Assembly: GCA_046349875.1 (NCBI GenBank)
Contig: JAXMBN010000029.1
Span: 12,224-76,223, forward strand
Direction of reading: 5' to 3'
Origin: JAXMBN01 sp046349875
GTDB taxonomy: Bacteria; Planctomycetota; Planctomycetia; Pirellulales; Pirellulaceae
Length of the DNA: 64,000 bases
The translations under genes were made by a program, and so were the position numbers. Positions 21,701-29,800 of the stretch are shown here, piece by piece. A model generated the notes under the pieces. The model was given only the letters and a program-made list of their open reading frames with translations. It ran no database searches and had not been told where the DNA came from. Numbering within the stretch: the first letter of the stretch is position 1; each line of letters begins with the position of its first letter.

Positions 21701-23688
21701 TCCAACGCTGGATCGTAGGTGACCGATTGCACAGGAATGACGTTGTCATCATTCGGATTCACAGTGTCCTTATTGAGGATCACTTTGTAGAACGAGGGAT
21801 TGACCACCGTAGGATCAGTAGCCGCACCCGTGGTCGTTACTACCGATGATGCCAAATCGTCATTGTTAAAATAAACTTCGATCTGATTCCGCGCTTGCAC
21901 CAAGGCGCCATTCACGTCGCGGGTTACTGGCTGAGGCACTACGGCCACCACTTGAGCACCGAGTTCCAAGTTCATGAACAAAGTATCGCGATCTGTCCCT
22001 GACTTGCGCGGACGGAGGGTATCACCGTTGGAATTTCGAATGGCACGCAAACCTTCGCTGGCGATGTCCACTCCAAGCACTTCGATTTTGTAGACATCAT
22101 CGGGAAGGGGAGCCGCAAATCGCAAAGTGATCACGCGTTGACTGTCGCCATAACCGACCCAGGCCGGTGTGATGACGATATCGTCGGTCGTTCCAAAATT
22201 GCCGTCATTTCCGGCTCGAGTCAATTTGATACCTGAGAACGAATTCGAATCGATGGATTGAGCGCCATCAAAACGGAAGATCAGTTCGCGCGGCGATTCG
22301 TTGAGAACATTGACCCGATTGACGCCAAAAATCTCTCCCGAGTTGGCCGCCACGGAAAGCAATCGTGGAGGTCGAAGATCAGGGTTCGCGACGGCCGTAC
22401 CCGTGACGCGAAGAACCATGTTGTATAACTGTGTACTGCTTCCATTACCATTGACGCGGATACGGAAATCGCCGCCGGTTGGTAATTGGAAATCGACGAT
22501 TTCTTCGCGTTGCCCACTTCCAACGGCGTTTACGTTCGCCAGGACGGTTCCATCGGATGCTTCGAGAACGAATGATAAATCGCGATATCGGAGCGAATCT
22601 GTCGAAGCGGTGCTTCCACCCTGATTCCCAATGTCATAGACGAAACCAACAGGATTGATCTGGATCGAAACTTTACCAGCCGTTGCAACCGAAAACTTGA
22701 AGTAGTCGACGTCGGTCGAAGAATCGATCGAACGATTGGTCAACGAAGTCGTGCCATTGGAGAGTAGACCTAAGTCGCGGGCAGTTGCAACCGTATCGTT
22801 GTTTTCACTATCGTCACCATAGAGCGCCTGAACACCGAGAATATCATCGTGTTGAGGTCCATAGAAATTTGTGGATGCAAACGGTTCCATCAACTTGGTT
22901 TCGTTGACGGGGATCGAGTGTCCTAAACCGATACCATGCCCAGATTCATGGGCGAGAACATTGAATAAGAAACGATTCTCTGCATTGGGATCTTCCGCAA
23001 AATTTCGGAAGAAGATGTCCGATGTATCGATCACCATATCCCCATCAATTCCAGACACGCCGCCCGTCGTGGGATAGTAGTTGAACGCCAAGATACCGGC
23101 ATTGCCGTCAATAGCGCGTCCACCGATGCGAACATCGCCTCGAACACCGGCAACGCCTCGGTTGGTCCCACCACTGGCCGCACCATCGTCATTCGGTTCA
23201 TAAACGAACGTCAGGCCCGACACTTCGCTCCAACGCTGGTAGGCCTTTTCTACAATCTTAAACCAGGGTCGATTCGATAATGGCCCTGATCCGGTTCCAT
23301 AAATTCCGTCCATGAAGGCAATCAAATTGCTCGGAGCATTTGCTCCTGCGCCACCTGGAGGAATCGCGGTACCATCCGGAACGATACTCCAGGTCACGAC
23401 TGCGGGATCGCCAACATTTGGACTTGGGCCACCTACGGGATTGGTCCAACGCGATCCTTGAATGTTGAATGCATCAGATCCATTGCCACTTCCTTGGGCA
23501 CCATGAATCGCGTTTTCCCACTGATCCACGTACGATTGTGGAGTTCCTGGCGCGAAAATCGGATCGGCCATCACTGCCATCAAATCGCGGCGTTCGAGAT
23601 TTTCCAACAGCAACTTTCGAAGCTTGTTTCTCTTTGCCAACATGTCGTAGAAACTTGCCTGACGAATTCGTGATTCGCTGCTGACCAT
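9529..23688 (-). CDS. Giant multidomain secreted protein 1, 5' part (frameshifted gene)
   Basis: This is the first approximately 4,674 codons of one giant gene that continues in another frame at 2946-9670. I chose the ATG at 23688 because AAGGG sits 7 bases upstream; an in-frame TTG at 23721 lacks this. Layout: basic N-terminus with LENLERRDLMA (28-38); matrixin-like zinc protease with HESGHGIGLGH (247-257) and Met-turn LMEP; PPC-like domain (near 325); a second zinc protease with HEIGHLIGHGH (896-906) and a TIMG Met-turn; beta-helix region (about 1107-1900); more PPC-like domains (near 1958 and 2188); a propeller-like stretch (about 2380-2670); a second beta-helix (near 3410); DG/FEFD repeats (about 3780-4500); DYGDAP and GEVED domain (about 4527-4604); start of the cadherin-like array. 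It is probably an exported surface or matrix protein. The last 46 or so codons (9529-9666) are out-of-frame read-through. Confidence 0.85.
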   Translation of the reverse strand: MVSSESRIRQASFYDMLAKRNKLRKLLLENLERRDLMAVMADPIFAPGTPQSYVDQWENAIHGAQGSGNGSDAFNIQGSRWTNPVGGPSPNVGDPAVVTWSIVPDGTAIPPGGAGANAPSNLIAFMDGIYGTGSGPLSNRPWFKIVEKAYQRWSEVSGLTFVYEPNDDGAASGGTNRGVAGVRGDVRIGGRAIDGNAGILAFNYYPTTGGVSGIDGDMVIDTSDIFFRNFAEDPNAENRFLFNVLAHESGHGIGLGHSIPVNETKLMEPFASTNFYGPQHDDILGVQALYGDDSENNDTVATARDLGLLSNGTTSLTNRSIDSSTDVDYFKFSVATAGKVSIQINPVGFVYDIGNQGGSTASTDSLRYRDLSFVLEASDGTVLANVNAVGSGQREEIVDFQLPTGGDFRIRVNGNGSSTQLYNMVLRVTGTAVANPDLRPPRLLSVAANSGEIFGVNRVNVLNESPRELIFRFDGAQSIDSNSFSGIKLTRAGNDGNFGTTDDIVITPAWVGYGDSQRVITLRFAAPLPDDVYKIEVLGVDIASEGLRAIRNSNGDTLRPRKSGTDRDTLFMNLELGAQVVAVVPQPVTRDVNGALVQARNQIEVYFNNDDLASSVVTTTGAATDPTVVNPSFYKVILNKDTVNPNDDNVIPVQSVTYDPALDKAVLTFAGDLDTLAGGAGTFRLRIGSNEAFGNAATPSVPIQFNFAADIGDVVVNAQSLGTLSGPFSASVSQEIRMTGSAVLPDYPGGTFDVGHRDIDPIDPGINQIHNGGADSNPDITVMTYSFALDRSYGVDSLGRPLFTSITSDQMARVREVFDFYSAQLGIDFIETAGAAALTVVVGDMAPNGQQSGPGGTLGVAGGGLAIMDQAEAWDNTFGNGSNIPGTFNFFFVALHEIGHLIGHGHAYDLPNGTIMGGNGQATPANNPLEWLFPGDADTIHGQYMYRPDNRDVDLYQFTVPAGQKGELVLETLAERLADASLVDTYLTLMKKTPGGLELVAINDNYFSKDSLIRANIDGGDTGAEYVIAVTARGNGDFNPLLNNTGSGATSAGKYELKMDFRPTTASQIRDLSGTAIDGDGDGLAGGNFDFWFRTAAPTGVAAPNHTIFVDKDYAGGSSDGSLARPFTTIPTATAAAIDGDIIRIAGTRGGDGVLTTYSNNPAYEIGDGGAGQGILQDGRSLDVPKGVTLMIDAGAIIKVAGASLLAGSTDASTDRSGSAIQVLGTPQQPVLFTSFFDETLGTDNNPLITLPRPGDWGGIEFRSNNDHAQGRRDREREGSFLNYVGFADIRYGGGQVGQGTQSRVVNPIHMSEARPTLLNNTIRNSADAGMSADPNSFEETTFTEPRYHLTGSFSSDYDRVGPVIRGNTFVNNSLNGLQIRIDTLVGQQLKPLEVAARIDDTDVTYILGENLVIQGTAGGPILESNRPDFSLVQLTQDVSTGTLTSGNTFSYVISYVDRFGGESLFSSPSSSITVGATGSIRLANLPAATGDFVSRRIWRSQVGGAGPFNLIAEINKDQTTWIDNGFTIGGSISPAPTSSVRSRLDASLAIDPGVVIKSLGSRIEVGFGATLLAEGTNSKPIVFTSRLDDRFGAGGTFDSNNDGSTTTPTAGNWAGIVGRHLSTISIDSALITFGGGSSSVAGGFASFNAVESHQGTLRLAHSVLENNASGVGNVGTTNRDAHGPNDGAVVYVMGGQPIIVDNVIRNSASPGTAAISIDANSMTAKSVTDYGRSTGTANRVEYGLGNMGPLVQQNKIGGNAINGMRVRGATLTTESVWDDTDIVHVLQSEIAIPDFHSLGGLRLQSKVNESLVVKLEGNTAGFTASGRPLDNPNRIGGSLQVIGAPGFPVILTSLTDDSVGAGFDPEGRSQSDTDGAGITSGIPGSWRGIVLDAYSNDRNVETTFELEADKIQDRAVNDVPFSAQNIGDLSSTLSGGDENLRLGFTVHGSIAAPSDLDVYQFTGVAGSMIWIDVDRTGNALDSVVELVDANGRIIAMSDNSFAESVTKSVYSNPSLIAANRALVMDSSSFATTNALSPNAQVDFQSINPLDAGFRLVLPGVAGSINPYYVRVRSSNLGPNDAATKLTDPNQVLGGISTGPYRLQVRLQQTDEVGGSTIRFAEIRNAVTGIQMLGMPGHSPLLGTISEGPEPAGGPSTPANSTVDVGNLGNSDRAELSIAAQMQTRTDVDWFRVGIHRDSVQDPNKDTISTVFDIDYADGLGRPDTTLWVYKEVLPRTIPPTLQLVLIGTDSDIADDRAAPNQGSDADDLTRGSFGSRDPFIGASELPDGTYYIAVTNSSFADSQLNQFTTAAATTPTMRIEPTNGVLRYSVDRFENNPVETASGPIAVSFAGNANAVPYTLADVALYTVHNNGASNSKIRYFNGATGAIEADVSDGNSFANIEDFTVLPDGRTIGFQWPQSGTITDANSGSFITIDATTNGNAATLGTSGITTWTTVITAAGPPPTFAQQQVTNAGGQNGVGVKFTALTSTKNSAAGGAIAMFGVASRGGANQTYQSAIVDANGNTVGFGTIKNTKNILYRINPDSGAAVSATPGDRTGGRIVEDTGLNAGTNIREYGYFNPAGVTGTVTGLTDIGGTLFAVTDAGELMRLNIGVVTAAASAPFGSATLVGVVRDPAGNAINFTGLTAGPRNIARLANTLFGVSTTGQLFAFSTTGVLQAVFPQGTRSIALDTVAGAVAGIDFSPTDVNLWHVTGTRGTDAGHGQQVPFDGSRTADQNGNNSLYFGFEDPNATNRQPGAWTGPYDVAAFRNTYNMPGGASGSVDSNRIDLRGYSADDQPMLYFNYFLETENKNSPNNNGDDWMRDAFRVYGAGTDGTWVLLATNNSTDDNNYLNTTNEFDPGNTLYTDNQGKNYKSQELFDNTGAWRQARVSLAPFAGQSDVRIRFEFSTQADMRSADPLRGGIEVTAIDPTTIEDGDTFTVQNARTGISTTFEFDLGLVLNMPSGKSIPDGSIITVEGLDFTFVQLATGGIREVVYNAAMAPSAIAAAFKSVLQAAGFGVFTNSLSTNVLNVKLGATAAGVHGVGAGLDPAIIIGTPGVAIGNEIVDIHQEFTTTRDAAITGVRDAIRSSFARALNDPTVAGNSTNIAAWDVFRDSIRMLGYNMIDQGKLAGLYTATPGDAFENEAVNRRDQRAQNNAFGGVFIDDIIVGFAERGEMVYDYANVQTPNIVANGVLAAGGMPFTGQAAGVAPIETGTYQLFVRTGAEYGMTDPKVTVGNANPTDPPHAQTLLRTFDTNDRLARQTAIQVSDPAGIVDGDIFTLSDGYNTATFEFDVLTSQTSASSGVQQGRIRVLIDPRFTVSQVADAIRDAINSPSTQAILKINATSSGKNPVTASGVSSNNALVYLHGTIAGDVFGGTSLTSSLLMVQYGQDVLGEDLGDANRFADQGQVIVSSTIVRDSSGFGVVVDAGNRTRRDLINDAGTRPMPGSPKNLVTLNTANLAPGAVLMNNVFANNGSGGVLISGDTVANSLTVPSMIARVINNTVVGLGAGVGVQVETGASPTLLNNIFFNLGTGVTVDAQSTSTVLGANLYKGNATNTVGTGLGSFAITLSAADPLFANTSNGRYYPAPLSQAIDSSLASLQERTALSQVKNAVSLPPSPMVAPTRDLGGLLRVDDPAMNTPAGQGQNVFIDRGAVDRADFNGPIAVLINPLDNDSNSIDTDRNDTYVRLSQGNLTYFSILLSEPSGTGPDPATVTASNVILTENGRLLIADVDYAFTYSVNSHEIRLTPFSGTWRRDSIYEITLNNAPRVRLDAPISTAVQDGDTFVATQSNGSQVTFEYESGFVLQVPQTLTLTIPATGAGPGGLTDGQRFRVTNGAVVANFELDTDGVVTPGNRRIAITPIASTSVVRDEILNALLSPANVDLNLAPKSLGTDKIHLGSLAAHTVTITSSLITVQGSANGVTDGQLLTVTRLGQPSHTFEFNLQGDASFNPSNTQITVLRSDTNDEIADKIATALRATFADGFAPVSSITGGVVHVGGKQGDLLDVSASRLALRGQPGVTSSLRMTVPPTGGAAIADGNQFSLRVGATTVVFEFTKDLSFTAGTRAISISNSDSAATVASRIASTIASASLGITPTSSGAVVTLNEPLGTVLNLLTSPLTSTGVPGGAVPVYFVPSTSFTRTQMSGQITRALNTVGLGIKATNVGDYSIFVEGVQSVAGITSSSVGTITDYAGNALQPNRANALTQFTIVMPEVVLDYGDAPGTNAATLQASNGARHAILPEDEPLLVLGSYVDADNDGQPEAVALGDDLDSSVSLGSLPLQLGTNGPGRLRFPVPTVGLVGRSVTVSDPRLKSVTLEFVNGGAPSISGAIAVNIAGLTTANQLASAFSTALLNALLAGRIDGITPIATADVVSLGGTSSHQIDTANAPTVVRLMEGSLVLSVQANMALYADGQTMTIQDGSGNTVTFELNSPVSPVSVAVGNIAVNIDLGTATPASLASAIAAAINGQIALGNLKLPTAVVVGATITLKADDEDGVRFDGLFNARSNPVPVVITSSGVGVVDAWIDWNDDGDFLDAGEKILSSQPVRAGENTFLVTTPATAAIGFSAARFRLSTMGGLLNNGVGVGGEVEDYLVEVLTGTPPVAVTDSYTVDEDQVLTVTTPGVLVNDTDVDGGTITVYDQDALTPGVQPLVAPRFGTLVLNANGSFRVRFGSRLLRNGLFRLQRVRWSHDQQHAGDGHTHRLSGQRYPCRE
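9667..9669 (-). other. Single-base frameshift splitting giant gene 1
   Basis: On the minus strand the sequence reads AAC GGA AGC TTT CGT GTA C. Removing one T gives AAC GGA AGC TTC GTG TAC, which encodes NGSFVY and joins two frames that both match the cadherin-like domain. From 23688 to 2946 the length is 20,743 nt, exactly one base more than 6,914 codons. The rest of each half is open, so this is one recent lesion or a sequencing/assembly error. Confidence 0.85.
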
Positions 23689-23777
23689 GCAACTACCCTT
23701 GATATCGCGTTTAATTCTCAAGTTGATCTTGAAAAGATGGAATTGTGGAAAAGTGAGGTAGGAAATCTATAAATGCG

Positions 23778-23803
23778 TTTAAGCGTGGCAGGCCACGCTT
23801 AAA
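23778..23803 (-). terminator. Hairpin between the two giant genes
   Basis: An 11-bp perfect stem (TTTAAGCGTGG / CCACGCTTAAA) with a 4-nt loop starts 17 bases after the giant gene 2 stop. It has only a broken T-tract after it. It is the likely terminator of giant gene 2 and suggests that the two giants are separate transcription units. Confidence 0.6.
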
Positions 23804-23819
23804 CTAACTCTTGTCGAAC

Positions 23820-26800
23820 TTACGCTCGACTCTCATCATCGTCTTGCATTCCGAGCAAGGCGAGCAAGGCATCGTCCACTAACCCTGCATCGTCTTCTTC
23901 AGTGACCGCCAAGCGATCTGCCAAATCGTCGACAACATCCCAGTCGATGAGGTACTCGGCGAGATCCATCATCGGTGTTCCTACCGATTGCATCGGGCCA
24001 TAGGTCTTGCTTCCCGTCACGCTGGTTCGTTCCATCATAACCACTGCATTGTCTTCTGGACGAGAGACCACGGATTGCCAACCTAAAACGAGTTCGGAAT
24101 CCCCCAACTCTTCGCCTTCACCTTCCCCACCAGAACGGCCATTGCCGTTCAAGTTGAGATAGTTGATTACCATCAACGCATCCAAGGAAGTGATGAAGTT
24201 ATCGCCGCTCGCATCGCGATAAGGTGGTGGATCCTGAAGCGTATTGACCGGAGTCGAAGGTCCGTTCAAGTTCAGGAAGTTGATCACCAACAATACGTCG
24301 ATCGGCGATACAAAACCGTCAGCATTCACGTCCATATGCTGGACAGGATTTTGATGGCGAGGAGGAGCTGGATTGCCAATCGAAATCGTGACGGTCGTCA
24401 CACGGCTTACCGCTCCACCCGAATCAACGGCTTGGTAGGTAAAGGTATCTGTTTGACCTGCCACTGCAGTGGTCGGGGTGTAAACAAAGGTTCCGTCCGA
24501 AGCCAACACGACCGTTCCACGGGTTGGGTTGGAAACGATTTGAGCAGTGAAAGCATTACCTTCCACGTCGGTGTCGTTCGCCAAGACCCCGTTATCATTG
24601 ACCGCACTGGTCGCACGTCCGGTGGAATCCGTCGTACGAAGCAATCCGCCTTGCTGAACGGTGTAGACATCGTTGGTTGTAGTTGGACCATCATTCACAG
24701 GATTGACGATCACGTCGAAGGTATCGGAAACCGATGCACCTGAAGCGTCGGTTGCCCGAACCGAAATCGTTGCTCGTCCACTTTGGTTGGCCGCGAATTC
24801 AAATCGCAACTTGTCACCAACGACCGTAACTTGAACCAAACTCGAATTGGAGTTCGAAATGAGACTCAGCGTTAGCGTGTCGCCATTGGTGGCCACGTCG
24901 GGATCGAACAAATTGGCTGGGATGACTGCCAATTCGAAGGCTGCAGCGTCTTCGTTGACCGTTTGATCAGGAATCGGATTCACGACTCGAGGTGCATCCG
25001 CAACAGGTGTGACGTTCAGCGTCAACGTATTGGTGACGAACTGACCAGAGGCGTCCTGAGCACGAACAACAACCGTTGCGGTTCCATTTTGATCAGGATT
25101 CAATCGCAACGTCATTCGGCCGTTGCTGAGAATGGTCTGAACGAGGCTGGCATTGGAGTTGCTAACGATCGAATAGGTTGTGGTATCACCTTCGAACTGC
25201 ACGTCCGGATCGCGGAAAACCGTTGCTAGGTCGATGATGCGATCTGCAGCATCTTCAAGCATCGTTTGGGTTCCCATCGGTGCAATGACGCGAGGTGCAT
25301 CATTGACCGGCGTGACGGTAACCGTCACTGTCCCCAACGACTGCATTGGAATCGGAGTTCCGTTGTCTTCGATGGTGTACGTGAAAGTATCCACACCTGA
25401 GAAATCTGCTGCTGGAGTGTAGATCACGGAGGATCCACTAACGACCACCGTACCCCCGTTGGTGCTTGTTGGATTGACTCCAACAAATCGAATCAACTGC
25501 GAGCTCTCGTTGGAAGGCCCTGGGGAATCGTTGCTGAGCAGAACAGATTGATCGATAACCTTTGCCGTATCTTCCACAGTGGTGGTCGAATCTGCACCGG
25601 CAACAGGTGGATCATTGGCATTAAGCACGTTGAGGGACACTACAGCAAGGGCCGTCAATGGATCAGGCAGACCTGCCGTGGTTCCATTATCGATCACGAT
25701 GTAACTAAAGCTGTCCGGGCCAGCATAATCTGGACGTGGGACATACCGAACCACACCATTAACCAGACTTACCGAACCACCTTGCGCCGATACTGGCGAT
25801 ACCGCAGCAATGCGAATCGTCTGTCCCGACTCGGTGCTTGGTCCTGCAAAGTCATTGGCGAGCAGCACCGATTCGTTGATATTGAGGATTTCGTCCTCAC
25901 TCAACGTGATCGAATCGTTGCCACCGATCGGTGCATCGTTCACTTCGCGAACCACGATCGTTGCTGTTCCGATGTTGTTCGAGGTCAACAATCCATCGCT
26001 GATGCGATAGGTAAACGTGTCGGTTCCGAAGAAATCAGCTGCAGGGGTATAGCTGAACGTTCCATCAGGATTCAGCAAGAAGCTGCTTGCATGAGTTGGT
26101 CCTGAAACAAGCGTCACGGTGTACGGTCCGCCTTCAGGATCAATATCGTTAGCAGCCACACCGTCGTCGATGCGGAAGCTTGGTGTATCCAAGCCGAGGA
26201 TATCGGTGGTCACCAGTGGCAACGAGTCTTCGTTGATATCGTAAGAATCATCAACCGCGACCGGTGGTGTTCCAGGAACCAATGTCACCGCGTAATCTTG
26301 AACTTCACCGTCCACCGCGAGTCCCGTTGGCTGAAGTCCACCAGCCGAGCTTACACGGAATCGTGCGAACGACTTAGTCACTCCCAAAGGAGCAGGTGCG
26401 GACGCTGGGATCGTCACCGCAAAGGTCTGAGTCAAAGCGCCGGGAAGGAATCGAACGCTGTCGATGATCTTCTCATTGGGATCGTCCCAGTCACCGTCGG
26501 CATTGAAGTCGATCCAGCCGTCGACATAACCCGCACTCGAAGCTGTGACCGTGATGTCGGTCGTTACAAGCTTGTTGAACAATCCCGTTGGATTGCGCGA
26601 GGAAGTGAAGATGACTCCATCATCAAACAAGTCGCCGTCGGCGTCTGGCGTCGGACGTCCATCGATATCCGAATCGACTCCCGATCCCAACATCGGACCG
26701 GTTGACGTCACGACGTGACGTGCACCGTTATTATCCTTGAGCGTTGGGTAACGACCTTGCGTTGTAGAAACTGGATCTGGAGCATCACCGTAATCCAATT

Positions 26801-29800
26801 CAACCCCTGGCATCAGGATGGTGAACTGAGTTTCATTGTTGATACGGTTCGGCTTCAAGTCATTTCCAGCCAAATCTTCGATGGCTCGAATGAAGTAGTT
26901 AGCGATTTCGGAAGAAACCGATACTGCATTCTCAACAAAGACCGTATTGCCACCCCGAATCTTGCCTTGTAGCGAAGTATTCTGTGCGTTGTTAATGGCT
27001 TGAACGATCGACTGAGCTACTTGCTCTGCCGAGAATGTAATGTCTTGCGAGAAGACGATCGCATTCGCACCACCAGGCACGCCGGTATGATCAATGCTAG
27101 GTGCACTTGTGGTATCGATCGTGTAGCTTGGTGTGGCGAGCAAGCGAAGGCTTGTGGAACCGATGATCTGGGTCGCCAATCCCAAACTCGATGCCTCAAT
27201 CGCAGCCTTCATGGCGGTGATCACATCAGTTCGCGTACTGCTATTGCTGAAGAGAATCGGTGTCCGGCCAGATACAAAGCCATTACCGATGCTGACATTC
27301 TCGAACTCAAAGGTCACCGTCGTGGTTCCATTGTTGATGGAGAACCATTCGCCGTCTCCCACATTGCCACGTTCGCTGGTGAGAGTCGATCCGAATAGTC
27401 GAACTTGGCTGTCGGCCAGCAATCCGATATCGACGCGTCCTCCACCGATGTTGGATGCGTTGATACCCAATCCAGCTGAAGTAACCGCCGACGCAATCAA
27501 GTTGGCCACATCGTTGGCAGAACTATTGAGCGAGAAAGGAATGACCACATTGCCCGGAAGCGATGGCCCACTGAAGTTCCCATCGAATTCGAAGGTGACC
27601 GTTCGGTTGTTGTTCGTAATCGAGAACGTTCCATTCTCGGGAAGATCCAATCCACCTCGCGTTGGCACTCTTAGAACCAAGGACCCAATAATTTCTAGAG
27701 TCGAATTGGTTTGAACACCCGGCTTACCAAACAGATCTACTGTCGGTGCGTTGAGAACCGAAACTTGATGCTGTGGTGTTCCACCCAAGGCTATATTGCC
27801 GTCGCGAACATGCACAGGAGTCATACCGATATTGGCAGCAGAGACAGCGCCCGCAACGCGGAGTCCGATCTCATCTTCCGTGTCCTGAATAGCGAACGGA
27901 ATGAGGATATTGCCCGGTTGAACGTTGGCATCCGTTGAGAATTCGAACACCTTGGTTGTACCGCCAAGGGTAATCGAGAACGACTGGCCATCCACGATGG
28001 ATCGCGATACGCCCACGACATTCAATCGCGACGTTTGTGCCGAAACACCGCCAACGGATGAAAGTCCCAGGTAGACCGTGTCGTTTCCAACGAGCGACGG
28101 GGTGATCTTGAGCGGACTTGCCTTGATCGATGCAATGATCAACGTCGCAATGTCGTTGGCGGTAATCGCCGACGAAGTATCGATGCGATTGTTGGCTGGA
28201 GACCACACGTTGTCGGTGTCGATTTCGAAGATGACCGTGGTCAAACCGTCGCTGATCGAGAACACCTGCCCATCGGTCACACCACCGGGGCGCGCACCCA
28301 AGGATGGAACTTGCAATCCGAGTGTCGACTCAGGTTGCGTCAATCGCGAGAAGGAAGTTGTAACCTTGGTACCCAAAGCTGCCCCGAGGAACACTTCGCC
28401 GCCCGCGAGAACGCGAGGTGTCACGTTCAGCGCGGTACCTGCGATGGCGTTTGCAATGCGTTGTGCCAACTCTTGTCGAGTATTCACCACAGCGAATGGA
28501 ACAGGAACATTCCCAGCAAGGAAGTTGTTGTTCAAATCCATTTCGAAGGTAATGCTCCGGGTTCCATCATCGATGGTGAATCGGTCACCATCGACAATAC
28601 CACCTGCACCCGCACCGGCAATTGGAACTTGAATGGTGATACCTTGCGGCAACTGCAATCGATATCCACTGTCGAACTCGAACTGAACTAAACCACCTTG
28701 AGAATCCGTAATCGTGAAGGCGTCACCATCGCTGATCTGGTTGCCGCTTGGTGCTGAGATCACGAATCGATCTTTGTTGTTCAGCGAAATCTCATAGACG
28801 CGATCGTTCTTCCAAACGCCAGCGAGAGGCGTCAAGATGATCTCATCGCGAGTCGCGTTGTAGGCGAACGAATAGTCGATGCCTTCTTGAAGAACGCGTC
28901 CATCTTCGAAGACGACCACTGCAGCACCGGTGAGACGACGGTCAACAATGATCGAATTGGTCACCGAGCTATCGTCGATACCTACACCCTTGAACGGATT
29001 GGCTGGTTCATTTCCGTCAGCCAATTGAATTCGGAATTCAGGATAGACACCCGAGTTCAACTGAACCACGGAGTCTGCCGAATCTTGGTCGATACCCAAT
29101 GCATCATTGTCGATTGGATTCAACAGAATCGCGGCAGGCCCTACGAAATCGGCTCGATCCAATGCACCACGATCCTTGAACACGTTTTGACCTTGGCCAG
29201 CTGGTGGCGCAACATCCGGATCGTCTACACGAAGCTGACCAACCAAGTCATAGGCCGGTGCCAAGACTGGTGAAACAGGAATCCCCACCGCACCCTTTAC
29301 AGCAGCCAAGCGAGGACGTTCTGGCATCGAGTCGATAGAACTATCGATGATCGGCGAACCAGCTGCAGGAAGGTATTGGCTACCTTGTGCGTTCACGAAC
29401 AGCTTCACACCATTGGGCACAATGGTATTGAAGTCCAGGCTCGTGTTGGGAACGTTGGTTGGACTTGTCTCAATACCCGTTGCATAGCGAGTTCGCGATG
29501 AACGAGTTTCAAAGTATTGGTAGATCGAACCGCCAACGACTACTTCACCTGGCTTGGAAGGAAGATTGGGATTGTTCGATCCGTAAGGTGCAACACCGCC
29601 GGTCAATGGGAAGTATCGCGACTCTTCATTGATGATCGGCGTCTGAATATTGAAGAAGACGTTGTTCAGAATCGTCGGACTTGCACCACGCGAAGCCAAG
29701 ATACCGGTTTCTGGAATCACCTGATCCAAGTTATTGTTCGCGTTAGCATCGGGGTCAACGATGATCGAACCATTGCTCTGAATGAATGCGGCATTCTTCA

